From UBA1930 sp943368475 (GTDB lineage: Bacteria; Bacteroidota; Bacteroidia; Chitinophagales; Chitinophagaceae), in NCBI GenBank assembly GCA_943368475.1, contig CALRLF020000004.1, positions 62,001 through 126,000 on the forward strand: DNA of 64,000 nt. The letters run 5' to 3'. Shown in pieces: positions 18,001-26,163 of this stretch. Position numbers and translations under genes: made by a program. The notes below the pieces were generated by a model. The model was not told where the DNA came from. It ran no database searches and saw only the letters and a program-made list of their open reading frames with translations. Positions within the stretch are counted from its first letter, which is position 1; each line of letters starts with the position of its first letter.

Positions 18001-18040
18001 TGAAGGAACCATTGTACAACTGTATTTAAACACGCTTTAA
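15017..18040 (+). CDS. Propeller-type sensor histidine kinase (LytS/YehU-like, His_kinase family)
   Basis: 1007 residues. Signal peptide at 1-20 (ends KLHAQ). The large periplasmic part (about 25-640) is a chain of two-component-regulator propeller blades, for example DKTGFIWAGTNDGLNRLDG and DSKKRIWLATTNGLTCFD; a Y_Y_Y immunoglobulin-like domain follows (KYYYLLEGADTTWHES, LKSGNYKLYV). One membrane helix (TWWFITLLLMIVAAIIFFIG) leads to the kinase: LRSQMNPHFIFNTLNA, phosphorylated His at 816, then PPLIIQPFVENAIWHGL and DDGIGR in the HATPase. Cytoplasmic autokinase for the LytTR regulator 11 bp downstream. It lies inside the split paa cluster; a role in sensing extracellular polymers or degradation products is only inference. 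Confidence 0.92.
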   Translation: MKFWLKILLLLILSYAKLHAQFPAFKFSTISVDQGLSNRVVTSIYQDKTGFIWAGTNDGLNRLDGYRIKTFFYQPNSAFGVPNNAIHQIIGKEKMWVSTESGIVFLNEKQSFQTIEDKGVLGKIYNANLFEDEKRIWICSKDSLYVYEKNAIKKWPIKMPDNLVNAKQRVVNSFVNITKDAVDNYWGWKDDFLFKISLEEQKVLQVFTIKTHTHEGINFVKQDVNHKEILWIGTWNNGLFMFNTITQTSTLIGLDNLVIHDVTNYTDLYGNNWLVAATDKGFSLIHPKSFATKAYDIGETLGLLVDKQNNLWMATAGGILYIEPQKQWFNTIRLSATIPAFKNATQLFMPNTFSIKDGKYYAGIMYGKGVAVYNPNWQLDKYIPNLIANHTTSFYQNVYSSFRYQNNDWFCTDSGIVKCSKNGAVQKIVLPAAVKNATRTNYFKIRKVVAINDSLMLVKSPFAIHVFNTKTEQFEKTFTHINGNNQSLPEIYFSDIACIKSNCFITTDDGLLQLDFATEKWQWVKQSFANTRMQCIAAQDSLLWIGTQTGLSCFNVTNQQVKNYYRNDGLTSDNILNICSDSKKRIWLATTNGLTCFDKSNHHFTRIYKENGLPENLLEGLLFADATGRIYVGSIDAITWFYADKVLLKNQEIQATITEVFSNNQPIDWMPEQNEKHIKVAYTNNNISLHFALLNYNNTSLNKYYYLLEGADTTWHESQTGFLQFSNLKSGNYKLYVSSTAQKNTAMDVLYITIGFPFYQTWWFITLLLMIVAAIIFFIGRLKAKALREKLLLEKNYAQQIKEAEMQTLRSQMNPHFIFNTLNAINSFIIENKTEQASDYLVTFSKLVRNILENSRHENISLDKELTALQLYLQLEQVRLENSFSYSIEVDESIDSISLRVPPLIIQPFVENAIWHGLRNKNTHGNVWVAIKQENEQTIVITIADDGIGREAASKLKANQINHKSYGIEITKTRIALLHTANKIEIIDRMLNNEIEGTIVQLYLNTL

Positions 18041-18051
18041 AATTTAGCTTG

Positions 18052-18792
18052 ATGATTAAGGTAATGATAATTGATGATGAGAAACACTGTATAACCACTT
18101 TGTTACACTTATTGAAAGCGTATGAAGATGAAGTAGTAGTTGTAGCTGCCACACAACAAAGTAGTGAGGCAAAGTCTTTGATAGAAGAACATCAGCCCAA
18201 CTTAATTTTCTTAGATATTGAAATGCCCATTATGAATGGCTTAGAGCTATTGCAGCAATTTAGCTCCTTACCTTTTGAAACAATTTTTACTACCGCTTAT
18301 GATCAATATGCTATTAAAGCTTTACGACTATCGGCCTTAGATTATTTGTTAAAGCCAATTGATAAACAAGAATTAAAAGCTGCTATAGAAAAATACAAAA
18401 GCAAGGAATTGATTACTACCAATGAACAAGTGCAGCAGGTAAAAAAGATAACGCAGCATAAAATAATGGATACACTTGCTTTATCTACTATTGAAGGTTT
18501 GATGTTTATCAAAATGAAAGACATTATGTATTTAGAAGCTACAAGTAGCTATACCAATATCTTTATGAACAATGGCACTAAATATTTAGCCAGCAAAACC
18601 TTAGCTACTTTTGAAGATGTAATGGACGAAACCAGTTTTTTCAGACCCCACAAATCTTATATCATCAACCTCAAAAATGTGAAGCAATATATAAGAGGAG
18701 AAGGCGGAGAAATTATTATGGAAAATGGTACAAGCATTAGCCTTAGCAGAAATAAAAAGCAACAATTTTTAGAAATGTTTATGAAGGTTTGA
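18052..18792 (+). CDS. LytTR-family response regulator
   Basis: 246 residues from the ATG at 18052; a TTG three bases earlier is a weaker start. Receiver domain: IIDDE acidic pocket at 7-11, phosphoacceptor Asp in LIFLDIEMP near residue 55, Lys in YLLKPID near 105. LytTR DNA-binding domain from about 145: FIKMKDIMYLEATSSYTNIFM ... FFRPHKSYIINLKNVKQYIRG. Placed 11 bp after the propeller kinase, which is of the LytS type that normally pairs with LytTR regulators, so the pair forms one signalling unit. Confidence 0.94.
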   Translation: MIKVMIIDDEKHCITTLLHLLKAYEDEVVVVAATQQSSEAKSLIEEHQPNLIFLDIEMPIMNGLELLQQFSSLPFETIFTTAYDQYAIKALRLSALDYLLKPIDKQELKAAIEKYKSKELITTNEQVQQVKKITQHKIMDTLALSTIEGLMFIKMKDIMYLEATSSYTNIFMNNGTKYLASKTLATFEDVMDETSFFRPHKSYIINLKNVKQYIRGEGGEIIMENGTSISLSRNKKQQFLEMFMKV

Positions 18793-18894
18793 TTTTCTTT
18801 TTATTTCACACTTCAACAATTCAATTCCACACTACACTAAAAATCATTTTTCATACATAAAGAACTAAGCCATTTTGTACACAAATTTATTTGT

Positions 18895-21834
18895 ATGCAA
18901 AAGTTATTGGCTTTACTAGTGGTAATCATTTTATCATTTCCTGCACAAGCCCAATGGGTAAATACCAATAATTCATTTACCGATAATAGTCATTTACCAG
19001 TAAGTGTTTTAAACAATGATCAAACTTATCCAATTAGTGTTGTGTCTTCTATAGATAGTAGTGTAATTGTAGCATGGATGGACAATAGAAATGGCAATAG
19101 CGATATCTATGCACAAAAGTTTGATAAAAATGGAGTTGCCATTTGGGCTACAAATGGTATTCCTGTTGCTACAGGCAGCGAAAACCAAACTTACTATACT
19201 GGTGGTATTAATTATCAGCCACAGTTTTACTCCTATATGGCTACTGATAGTGCTGGTGGTTTTTATATTGCTTGGGAAGATGCAAATACGGCTGCAGGTA
19301 ATAATAAAAACAAAATCTGCATACAACATGTAAAATCAGATGGCACTTTAGTTTTTGGATCTTCAGGTTTTACTGTTTCTGGGAGTACTTCTTCATTTTA
19401 CTATACCAAACCACAATTAATTGCCGATGGGAATGGAGGATTTTTTGTGAGTTATTTATTTAACGAAAGTGGAGGCAATCAAAAATTGTATGTGTTTTGC
19501 TATAAAGATATCAATGGTACTTTAAAGTATTATGGTGGAGATATTATGAATGATAATGCTACAACTGCTTATGCTTCTGCTTCTCCTTGTACTGGTAGCA
19601 TTACTTATATAGCTGAAGTTCCTGGAGTAGTTAGCGATTATCAATTGGTAAGCAATCAGCAAAAAGGATGTGCTGTTATTTTTAGGCATGTTTCTTCTTA
19701 TAGCGGCAGTAAAGAAGATATAGCCACCAATCAGTTAATTAGAGTTAAACAAAATAGTACAATTACTGTAGGGTCTGCTAATCCATCAAATATTTACGGC
19801 TATCCTCAAAATATGTTCTACTTTCCAAAAGATTCTGTTGTAGTACTGTATAAAAGAAAAATACGTTCTCAAAACTATCAATGTTATGGAACAGGTGGTA
19901 GCAGTGGTACTTTATATACTTATACGCAATCTCAAGTAATAAAAAATGGGATGCAGGTTTTAGAAACAAACGCAACCTATACTTCTTCCTACAATAAAAT
20001 GACTGTATTACCAGCCAATGGCAATATTACTCCAGCAGTATTTGCTTGGAATAATAGAAATGCTTTAAATACAAGCGAAACTAATCTTCAATACAAAGCC
20101 CTGGCATACACAGTATATGATAGTGTTCCTTATGAATTAACATCTGATACATCTGCATCCTACTATATCGGTTTTGGTAATGCTGCACCAGCAACATTCA
20201 AAAAAATTAATACAAGCATAGACACTTTGCTAAAATCCATATCAACCAGTTACTTGAATAACTTTCAATTAACGAGTGCAAACAATATGGTTTATTTAGC
20301 GGCCAAGGCAAGAAGTTTTAGTGGGGGTGCTACTGTAAATTCTGTTTATATACAAAAACTAAAACTTGAAAATATAACTGCCGATTCTTGTGTATTTAGA
20401 ATGGAGAGTCCTGGTAAACAAGGAAGAGAAGTTGGCAAAGAAATAAATGGCAGTGGCCAATCTAACTCCATTACATTAAATAGCCCTGGTATCATTTTAA
20501 ATACCAATGGCGATGCTATGTATTATGTAAGTGAATATTATAGATACATAAGAGTAAGCCCTGTTGGTGATAGTTGCAAATTATTATGGGGTGCAAATGG
20601 CAAACCTATAGGCACAGGCTATATTGGTACTAGTCCATATTTGCCACAAAATCCTTCTGCGGTATTTATGCCCAACAATCAAAGAGTTGCTATGTTTTGG
20701 CAAGAAAATTCTAGAACAACTTACACTGGCTCTGGCGAAAATATTATGCTGCGTAACATTGATAGTTTGCCAAACAATGTTTTACCTGCAAGAAGACCAG
20801 TAAGTTTATTAACTACTGCACCTAATACTACCATGTTTACATTAGTACCACAAAATTTATTGGGAACAAGCAATAGCTATTCCAGTTTTGAAGTATTAAA
20901 TGGTACTGGCACACAACAATATTCTTTAATTGCAGAAGTGTTAGACAATAATAATCTTGGTGCAGTAAGTATGAATGTTTATCAACATGCAGGCACAGTG
21001 AGGCAAACTGGTGGCACTTTTTATTTGAATAGAAATTATAGTATTACGCCTGCTAATCAACCAACAACGCCTGTTACTGTAAGATTGTTTTTTACCAACG
21101 AAGAATACAATGCATTAAGGGCTGCTGATCCTTTAATTACTTCTGTTGCTAACTTGGCAGTTACTAAATTAAATGGCAACACAGCACCTGCGTCATTCCC
21201 TGGGGGTGCAGCACAGCTAATTGTTCCAGAAGATTGGCAAGCAGTTAATGGTGGTTATTATGTACAGTTTAAAGTAAGCAGTTTTAGTAGTTTTTGGATT
21301 CACAGAAATACCAATACAGCCCTGCCTGCAACTTTAGGTAACATGACTGTTACATGTAATGGTTATCAACCAACACTTCGTTTCAATACCATAACAGAAA
21401 ACAATCTTGCAAAATTTGAAGTAGAGTTGTATAACAACAATAATTGGCAAAAACAATTCACTATTTCTGCAAAAAATAATAGCTCTGGTTCTAACTATCA
21501 GCAAATTTTAAACGCAACGGGTTTATATAGAATTAAATTAGTTGACAAAGACAATAGCTATATCTATTCAAAATCGATTGATGTTAATTGCAACAAGCAA
21601 AATATTGTTTTATCTGTTTATCCTAATCCTGTAAAAGATATTTTAAAACTGAGTGTTTCTGAAATTGGGGGTTTGTTAAAACTGTACAATGCTACTGGCC
21701 AATTGATATTGCAGCACAACATCTTTCAAAACAACAACAATATTTCAGTTTCAAAAATAGCAACTGGTATATACACGCTAATTTATCAGCAAAAAGATGG
21801 AACAATCACCAAACAAACGATTATTAAGCAATAA
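18895..21834 (+). CDS. Large secreted T9SS protein of unknown function
   Basis: 979 residues. Signal peptide at 1-19 (ends PAQAQ). The N-terminal ~250 residues contain repeats with VVAWMDNRNGNSDIYAQKFDKNG and GFYIAWEDANTAAGNNKNKICIQHV, the bladed pattern of secreted Bacteroidota propeller proteins. The middle is of unrecognised type and the last ~80 residues (LSVYPNPVKDILKLSVSE ... IATGIYTLIYQQKDG) are a type A T9SS sorting domain. It starts 102 bp after the LytTR regulator and may be one of its targets, but no binding site was identified. Two smaller exported proteins follow in the same direction. Confidence 0.85.
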   Translation: MQKLLALLVVIILSFPAQAQWVNTNNSFTDNSHLPVSVLNNDQTYPISVVSSIDSSVIVAWMDNRNGNSDIYAQKFDKNGVAIWATNGIPVATGSENQTYYTGGINYQPQFYSYMATDSAGGFYIAWEDANTAAGNNKNKICIQHVKSDGTLVFGSSGFTVSGSTSSFYYTKPQLIADGNGGFFVSYLFNESGGNQKLYVFCYKDINGTLKYYGGDIMNDNATTAYASASPCTGSITYIAEVPGVVSDYQLVSNQQKGCAVIFRHVSSYSGSKEDIATNQLIRVKQNSTITVGSANPSNIYGYPQNMFYFPKDSVVVLYKRKIRSQNYQCYGTGGSSGTLYTYTQSQVIKNGMQVLETNATYTSSYNKMTVLPANGNITPAVFAWNNRNALNTSETNLQYKALAYTVYDSVPYELTSDTSASYYIGFGNAAPATFKKINTSIDTLLKSISTSYLNNFQLTSANNMVYLAAKARSFSGGATVNSVYIQKLKLENITADSCVFRMESPGKQGREVGKEINGSGQSNSITLNSPGIILNTNGDAMYYVSEYYRYIRVSPVGDSCKLLWGANGKPIGTGYIGTSPYLPQNPSAVFMPNNQRVAMFWQENSRTTYTGSGENIMLRNIDSLPNNVLPARRPVSLLTTAPNTTMFTLVPQNLLGTSNSYSSFEVLNGTGTQQYSLIAEVLDNNNLGAVSMNVYQHAGTVRQTGGTFYLNRNYSITPANQPTTPVTVRLFFTNEEYNALRAADPLITSVANLAVTKLNGNTAPASFPGGAAQLIVPEDWQAVNGGYYVQFKVSSFSSFWIHRNTNTALPATLGNMTVTCNGYQPTLRFNTITENNLAKFEVELYNNNNWQKQFTISAKNNSSGSNYQQILNATGLYRIKLVDKDNSYIYSKSIDVNCNKQNIVLSVYPNPVKDILKLSVSEIGGLLKLYNATGQLILQHNIFQNNNNISVSKIATGIYTLIYQQKDGTITKQTIIKQ

Positions 21835-21848
21835 AAAATGTAAGGATA

Positions 21849-22706
21849 ATGTCTAAACACTTTTTCATACTGTTAATCTTTACGTGTTTAAGAGGCTACG
21901 CTCAACAGCTTCCAAAAGTAGAGTGCAACACTTTATTCGTTTGTATTGATAGTATTTCTTACGAACAATTATTTAAAAATACTTTTGTTAAAGACACTTT
22001 GTTTATTTGTAAAGAGCAATCAACAAAAACTACTGATGATAATTATACAGGCAAATATGCAATTGGACAATCGGCTACTTTAGAGTTTTTTAAACCATCG
22101 CTACAAGATAAACTTGGCAATCATTTTGGAGATTGGGGAATAGAATTTAAAACAAAACAACTAGGCCAGCAGGATTATTTTATACAAAAAGCAAGTAAAC
22201 AAAAACTAGCTTTTGATACTACTACAACTTTTCTAAAAGAGGATACGGTTTTGCCTTGGTACAAAACTTTTCAACTGGTATCACCGTACAAAACCCACCA
22301 ATTAAGTGTTATTGAATACCAAGCATCTTATTTACAACTCCTCGGTTTTACGCAAGAAGAAATTGTTGCTCCTATGACTTACAAACAGTTCAATGAAAAA
22401 ATGAGTGGTGGTAAAAAATACCCAAGGCAGTTCAATCAAATCAAAGCTGTAACCATTGCTTCCAGTAAAAATGAGGCTGATTTCAATAATACATTCACAT
22501 CGCTTATAGGTGCTAAACAAATGGGCAACTCTTTTGCTTTGCTACAAAATATTTCTACTAAAGAATCCTCATTTAGTTTACAACAAATAGAAATTGAATT
22601 ATTGACAGAACAAAAGCCTAGAACTATTGATATATCTAGAAATATTACCATTAAGGTTCTTGCTAAAAAAGCATTTATAATTTTTAACTACAACTCAAAA
22701 CAATAA
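21849..22706 (+). CDS. Exported protein of unknown function, possibly DUF5829-like
   Basis: 285 residues with a signal peptide (MSKHFFILLIFTCLRGYAQQ). The part NTLFVCIDSISYEQLFKNTFVKDTLF followed by NYTGKYAIGQSATLEFFKP recalls DUF5829, a glyoxalase-fold group that starts with a similar LxxxxDxxxxxxIxxxxFL block, but I cannot confirm it without a profile search. No catalytic residues stand out. It lies 14 bp after the T9SS protein and one base before an exported amidohydrolase, so the three may form an operon of secreted proteins. Confidence 0.6.
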   Translation: MSKHFFILLIFTCLRGYAQQLPKVECNTLFVCIDSISYEQLFKNTFVKDTLFICKEQSTKTTDDNYTGKYAIGQSATLEFFKPSLQDKLGNHFGDWGIEFKTKQLGQQDYFIQKASKQKLAFDTTTTFLKEDTVLPWYKTFQLVSPYKTHQLSVIEYQASYLQLLGFTQEEIVAPMTYKQFNEKMSGGKKYPRQFNQIKAVTIASSKNEADFNNTFTSLIGAKQMGNSFALLQNISTKESSFSLQQIEIELLTEQKPRTIDISRNITIKVLAKKAFIIFNYNSKQ

Positions 22707-22707
22707 C

Positions 22708-23766
22708 ATGAAGAAAAACAATTCTCAGTTCTTAATTAGGCTTATAATTTTAATTACATTCATGATTGCTCAATCAAGTCAAGTAAATGCTCAAGCCAAA
22801 AAGCCATTGCCAGTAATAGATATGCACATGCATGCACTTACAGCAAATTCACAAGGTCCAGCACCACTAAAAATAGGAGCACCTTTTACACATTGGGGAC
22901 ATTCAGAAGCTAACACGCCCTATGGCAACACATTTATGAGAGTATCAAAAACAGGTGAATGGTCTTCTACAAACATCACCTCTCCATCTACTGATGATTC
23001 CTTACAAATGCTTACGCTTAAAGAGCTAGATAAATTAAATATTTATGGGGTAACCAGTTGTGTTGGTGAAGATAATATTGGCTTGGTACGTAAATGGAAG
23101 GCGGCCAATCCTAAAAGAATTATTAATGCTGTAGGTTGGGGTGTGTACGATATAAAAGCACAAAAACTTACGGTAGATTCTCTAAGAAAATTATTTAAGT
23201 CTGGGGAGTTTAAAGTTTTTGGAGAACTATCTATTCAGTATGAAGGTTTTACTTTAAGCGATAGCATCATGGAGCCATATTTGGCAATGGCCGAGGAATT
23301 AAATATTCCTATTGGTGTGCATGTTGGCACAGGGCCTCCTGGTGTTATTTACTTAGGAGCAAAAGGGTACAGAGCCAAAAATCACAGTGCCCTAACGTTA
23401 GAAGAAGCTCTTATTCGCCATCCTAAATTACGTGTATATGCCATGCATGCAGGCTGGCCAATGTTAGATGATATGATGGCAATGCTGTATGCACATCCAC
23501 AGTTATATGTAGATCTTGGCATTATTAGTTTTGCCATGCCATTAAAAGAATATTATTATTATGTAGAAAGGTTGGTAAATGCAGGTTTTGGTAAACGCAT
23601 TATGTTTGGTAGCGACAATATGGTTTGGCCACAATCGCTGGGCATTGGCATTAAGAATATTGAAAATGCACCTTTCTTAACTGCTGAACAAAAAAGAGAT
23701 ATTCTCTTTAATAATGCTGCACGTTTTTTACAACTCAGTAAAGAAGAGATTAAAGCAATGCAATAA
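22708..23766 (+). CDS. Exported amidohydrolase (Amidohydro_2 family)
   Basis: 352 residues with an N-terminal signal peptide (ends VNAQA). A TIM-barrel metal hydrolase: HxH in VIDMHMHAL at strand 1, a further His in IPIGVHVGTGPPG near residue 204, His in LRVYAMHAGWPM near 247, and the GSD of IMFGSDNMVWP that supplies the catalytic Asp. These are the metal ligands expected of PF04909 enzymes (decarboxylases and lactonases are relatives). Substrate cannot be told; export suggests an extracytoplasmic one. It starts one base after the preceding gene. A repeat of family 1 lies just past its stop. Confidence 0.85.
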   Translation: MKKNNSQFLIRLIILITFMIAQSSQVNAQAKKPLPVIDMHMHALTANSQGPAPLKIGAPFTHWGHSEANTPYGNTFMRVSKTGEWSSTNITSPSTDDSLQMLTLKELDKLNIYGVTSCVGEDNIGLVRKWKAANPKRIINAVGWGVYDIKAQKLTVDSLRKLFKSGEFKVFGELSIQYEGFTLSDSIMEPYLAMAEELNIPIGVHVGTGPPGVIYLGAKGYRAKNHSALTLEEALIRHPKLRVYAMHAGWPMLDDMMAMLYAHPQLYVDLGIISFAMPLKEYYYYVERLVNAGFGKRIMFGSDNMVWPQSLGIGIKNIENAPFLTAEQKRDILFNNAARFLQLSKEEIKAMQ

Positions 23767-23802
23767 AACTTTTTTGGGCGGTCAACTATTGTACAAAAAT
23801 CA

Positions 23803-23889
23803 ACAGTAGTTGCCGCTTTTCGTTGCAAGTCCTCGTCCACTCCTTCGTCGTGGCCTGTGGGCTTTTCACTGCAATCGGCCAGCCCATCA
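23803..23889 (-). repeat. Intergenic repeat family 1, copy B (inverted)
   Basis: On the minus strand this reads gggctggccgattgcagtgaaaagccc, then cgaaggagtgg, then gaggacttgcaacgaaaagcgg. The words gcaacgaaaagc and gtgaaaagccc resemble the cores of copies A and C. It is GC-rich relative to its surroundings and non-coding. Confidence 0.5.
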
Positions 23890-23964
23890 GCAAAAGAACA
23901 TTTATGAACAACTACATAAATAAAAGCAGTAGCTTATCAATGCATTATTTACCTTCACACAATT

Positions 23965-24441
23965 ATGCATGCAGCAGTTACTACCCATCAAATTTGGCGT
24001 ATTCTTGAACAAATACCCGACCCCGAAATACCTGTTTTAACCATTATTGATTTAGGTATTGTTAGAGACGTTCTACAAAACAACAATGAAGTTGAAGTAA
24101 TCATTACACCAACCTATAATGGTTGCCCTGCAATGGATATGATTAGCATGAATATTCGATTGGTATTGGCAGAACATGGTATAACGAATGTGAAAATTAC
24201 CTCTGTACTATCTCCTGCATGGACAACAGACTGGATGACAGAAGATGGAAAAAGAAAGTTGAAAGAATATGGTATTGCAGCACCCAACAAAAGCTTCGAA
24301 ATTCCTGATGATGGTGTTGAATGCCCACTATGTAATTCGGTAAACACAAAACTCATCAGCCATTTTGGAAGCACTGCCTGCAAGGCATTGTATCAATGCA
24401 ACGATTGCAAAGAACCCTTCGATTATTTTAAATGTCATTAA
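23965..24441 (+). CDS. paaD: Phenylacetate degradation protein PaaD (MIP18/DUF59 family)
   Basis: 158 residues. N-terminal MIP18/DUF59 domain (IWRILEQIPDPEIPVLTIIDLGIVRDV, then ITPTYNGCPAMDMISMNI). The C-terminus has the PaaD zinc/iron-sulfur motif ECPLC ... TACKALYQCNDCKEPFDYFKCH. PaaD is thought to help assemble the iron-sulfur cluster or diiron centre of the phenylacetyl-CoA epoxidase and is essential in other bacteria. Start chosen at 23965, just before the conserved domain. It is separated from paaC by the 9-kb block of signalling and secreted-protein genes. Confidence 0.93.
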   Translation: MHAAVTTHQIWRILEQIPDPEIPVLTIIDLGIVRDVLQNNNEVEVIITPTYNGCPAMDMISMNIRLVLAEHGITNVKITSVLSPAWTTDWMTEDGKRKLKEYGIAAPNKSFEIPDDGVECPLCNSVNTKLISHFGSTACKALYQCNDCKEPFDYFKCH

Positions 24442-24454
24442 TCTATAAGTATCA

Positions 24455-24473
24455 GCCTGAGCTTGTCGAAGGC
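24455..24473. repeat. Short palindromic repeat common in Bacteroidota intergenic DNA
   Basis: gcctgagcttgtcgaaggc is an imperfect palindrome; its core cctgagcttgtcgaagg / ccttcgacaagctcagg is familiar from many Bacteroidota intergenic regions. It lies 14 nt past the paaD stop and may end the transcript. Confidence 0.55.
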
Positions 24474-24510
24474 GGTTTGCTGAAAATAATTTCTGCTGAT
24501 GAATGGCTGC

Positions 24511-24575
24511 AGGATTGAGCTAAGTAGCTGCCGAAGTATGAGGCACTACAAGCGAAAGCCTGAGCTACTGTTGAA
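24511..24575 (+). repeat. Intergenic repeat family 1, copy C
   Basis: aggattgagctaagtagctgcc, then gaggcactacaagcgaaagcc and ctactgttg, in the same order and spacing as copy A at 14820. Lies between paaD and the mgtC-like gene. Confidence 0.65.
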
Positions 24576-24633
24576 AAGAGAGCAATAGTTAATAGCCCCA
24601 TTTTTTACATCAAATAATCTGTACATTTATTAC

Positions 24634-25275
24634 ATGAATCTAACGTTGTATTTAGAAGAAGCTGCACAGGTTTCTGTTGCCTTTATTATTGGTGCTGTAA
24701 TTGGTTTAGAAAGAGAGTTTCGCAGTAAACCTGCAGGTTTTAGAACCATGATTTTAATTTGTGTAGGTAGTTGTTTGTACACCATTTTATCTAAAGAAAG
24801 TAATACTGTTAGTCCTGATAGAATTGCCAGTAATATTGTTACAGGTATTGGTTTTATTGGTGCTGGTGTAATTTTTAAAGAGGGTATTAGCGTTAATGGC
24901 TTAACCACTGCTGCACTTATTTGGGTAACAGCTGCATTGGGTATGGCTGTTGGTTACCACAATTATATTTCGGCCATTGTAGTATCGGCAATGGTGGTAA
25001 CTGCTTTGTTTGTATTAGAGCCCGTACAAAATTTTATTAACCAGTTTCATAAAGTAAAAGACTACCGAATTAGAACCAATGAATTGGGTAAAAATTTTAA
25101 GGTAGAATTAGAAAAATTCTTTGCAGAAAAGCAACTTACGTTTCGTTGCATGAAAGTGGTAAAAGAAGATAATGATGCCGTGTATTTATATAGAATTAGT
25201 TCTCCCGATAGAAACTACGATTTGGTAAATGAATATTTGCTTACACATACCGAAGTAAAAGCTTTTGAGATGTAG
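24634..25275 (+). CDS. MgtC/SapB-family membrane protein
   Basis: 213 residues. The N-terminal ~130 residues are the MgtC membrane domain: AFIIGAVIGLEREFRSKPAGFRTMILICVGSCLYTILS, then ASNIVTGIGFIGAGVIFKEG and GLTTAALIWVTAALGMAVG, covering four or five helices. A soluble C-terminal domain of ~75 residues follows (KDYRIRTNELGKNF ...). MgtC proteins act in magnesium-limited growth and modulate ATP synthase in Salmonella. There is no obvious link to phenylacetate, though it sits between paaD and paaG, 35 bp before the latter. Confidence 0.9.
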   Translation: MNLTLYLEEAAQVSVAFIIGAVIGLEREFRSKPAGFRTMILICVGSCLYTILSKESNTVSPDRIASNIVTGIGFIGAGVIFKEGISVNGLTTAALIWVTAALGMAVGYHNYISAIVVSAMVVTALFVLEPVQNFINQFHKVKDYRIRTNELGKNFKVELEKFFAEKQLTFRCMKVVKEDNDAVYLYRISSPDRNYDLVNEYLLTHTEVKAFEM

Positions 25276-25310
25276 TATTACTTGCCTAAACAATTTAAAA
25301 TTGATAAAAA

Positions 25311-26087
25311 ATGTCTTCGATTTTGTATGAAATAAAAGAAGGTGTTGCTATTGTAACCCTCAATCGTCCTGAAAAATTTAATTCCTTTAATAGAGAAATG
25401 GCTTTGCTATTACAAAATAAATTAGATGAAGCAGCTGCATCAAAAGAAGTTCGTTGCATTTATTTAACAGGCAATGGCAAAGCATTTTGTGCAGGACAAG
25501 ATTTAGCTGAAGTAGTTGACCCCAACGGTCCTGGGATGAACAAAATTTTGAGTGAACATTATAATCCAATTATTATACGATTAAAAAATTTGCCCAAACC
25601 AATTGTTTGTGCTGTAAATGGAGTTGCTGCTGGTGCTGGTGCAAATATTGCTTTGGCATGTGATGTAGTTGTGGCAAAAGAATCGGCATCATTCTTACAG
25701 GCATTTAGCAAAATTGGATTGATACCTGATAGTGGAGGAACATTTACTTTACCCAGATTAATTGGTTTTCAAAAAGCCAGTGCATTGATGATGTTGGGTG
25801 ATAAGGTAAGTGCAACAGATGCTGAAAAAATGGGTATGTTGTACAAAGTATTTAGCGATGAAACCTTTAATGAAGAAAGCATGAAGCTTGCCATAACATT
25901 GGCCAATATGCCAACCAAAGCATTGGCTTATATAAAGCATGCATTGAACGCTTCGGTAAAAAATAATATTGAAGAGCAATTATTATTGGAAGATGAATAT
26001 CAGCAAAAAGCTGCTGCCACAAAGGATTTTAAAGAAGGGGTAGATGCGTTTTTGGAGAAACGTTCTCCAATTTTTAAAGGTGAATAG
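25311..26087 (+). CDS. paaG: Enoyl-CoA hydratase/isomerase, PaaG-type epoxide isomerase
   Basis: 258 residues, crotonase fold: VAIVTLNRPEKFNSFNREMA, oxyanion-hole motif GKAFCAGQDLAE near residue 65, and GVAAGAGANIALACDVVVAKESA near 110. The catalytic Asp/Glu region reads SKIGLIPDSGGTFTLPRLIG. PaaG turns the ring epoxide of phenylacetyl-CoA into the seven-membered oxepin-CoA. Ranking as PaaG rather than PaaF rests on the KIGLIPDSGGTF motif and the position among paa genes. Ends 1 bp before a family-2 repeat; paaI follows 76 bp downstream. Confidence 0.87.
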   Translation: MSSILYEIKEGVAIVTLNRPEKFNSFNREMALLLQNKLDEAAASKEVRCIYLTGNGKAFCAGQDLAEVVDPNGPGMNKILSEHYNPIIIRLKNLPKPIVCAVNGVAAGAGANIALACDVVVAKESASFLQAFSKIGLIPDSGGTFTLPRLIGFQKASALMMLGDKVSATDAEKMGMLYKVFSDETFNEESMKLAITLANMPTKALAYIKHALNASVKNNIEEQLLLEDEYQQKAAATKDFKEGVDAFLEKRSPIFKGE

Positions 26088-26130
26088 AATTGTTGCAGTA
26101 CAAGTGTGCGACGCAACAAAAGCTTCATAG
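26088..26130 (-). repeat. Intergenic repeat family 2, copy 1
   Basis: Plus-strand core gtacaagtgtgcgacgcaac, then aaaagcttcatag. It matches the complement of 48551-48590 at about 30 of 36 positions. Starts on the base after the paaG stop. Confidence 0.7.
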
Positions 26131-26163
26131 TAGTAATACAGTTAAGTACATAAATATTTAAGT

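Noticed and set aside
22708..23766. Part of the phenylacetate pathway (amidohydrolase within the split paa cluster)
   Set aside because: It has an export signal and no known paa function; location alone does not support it.
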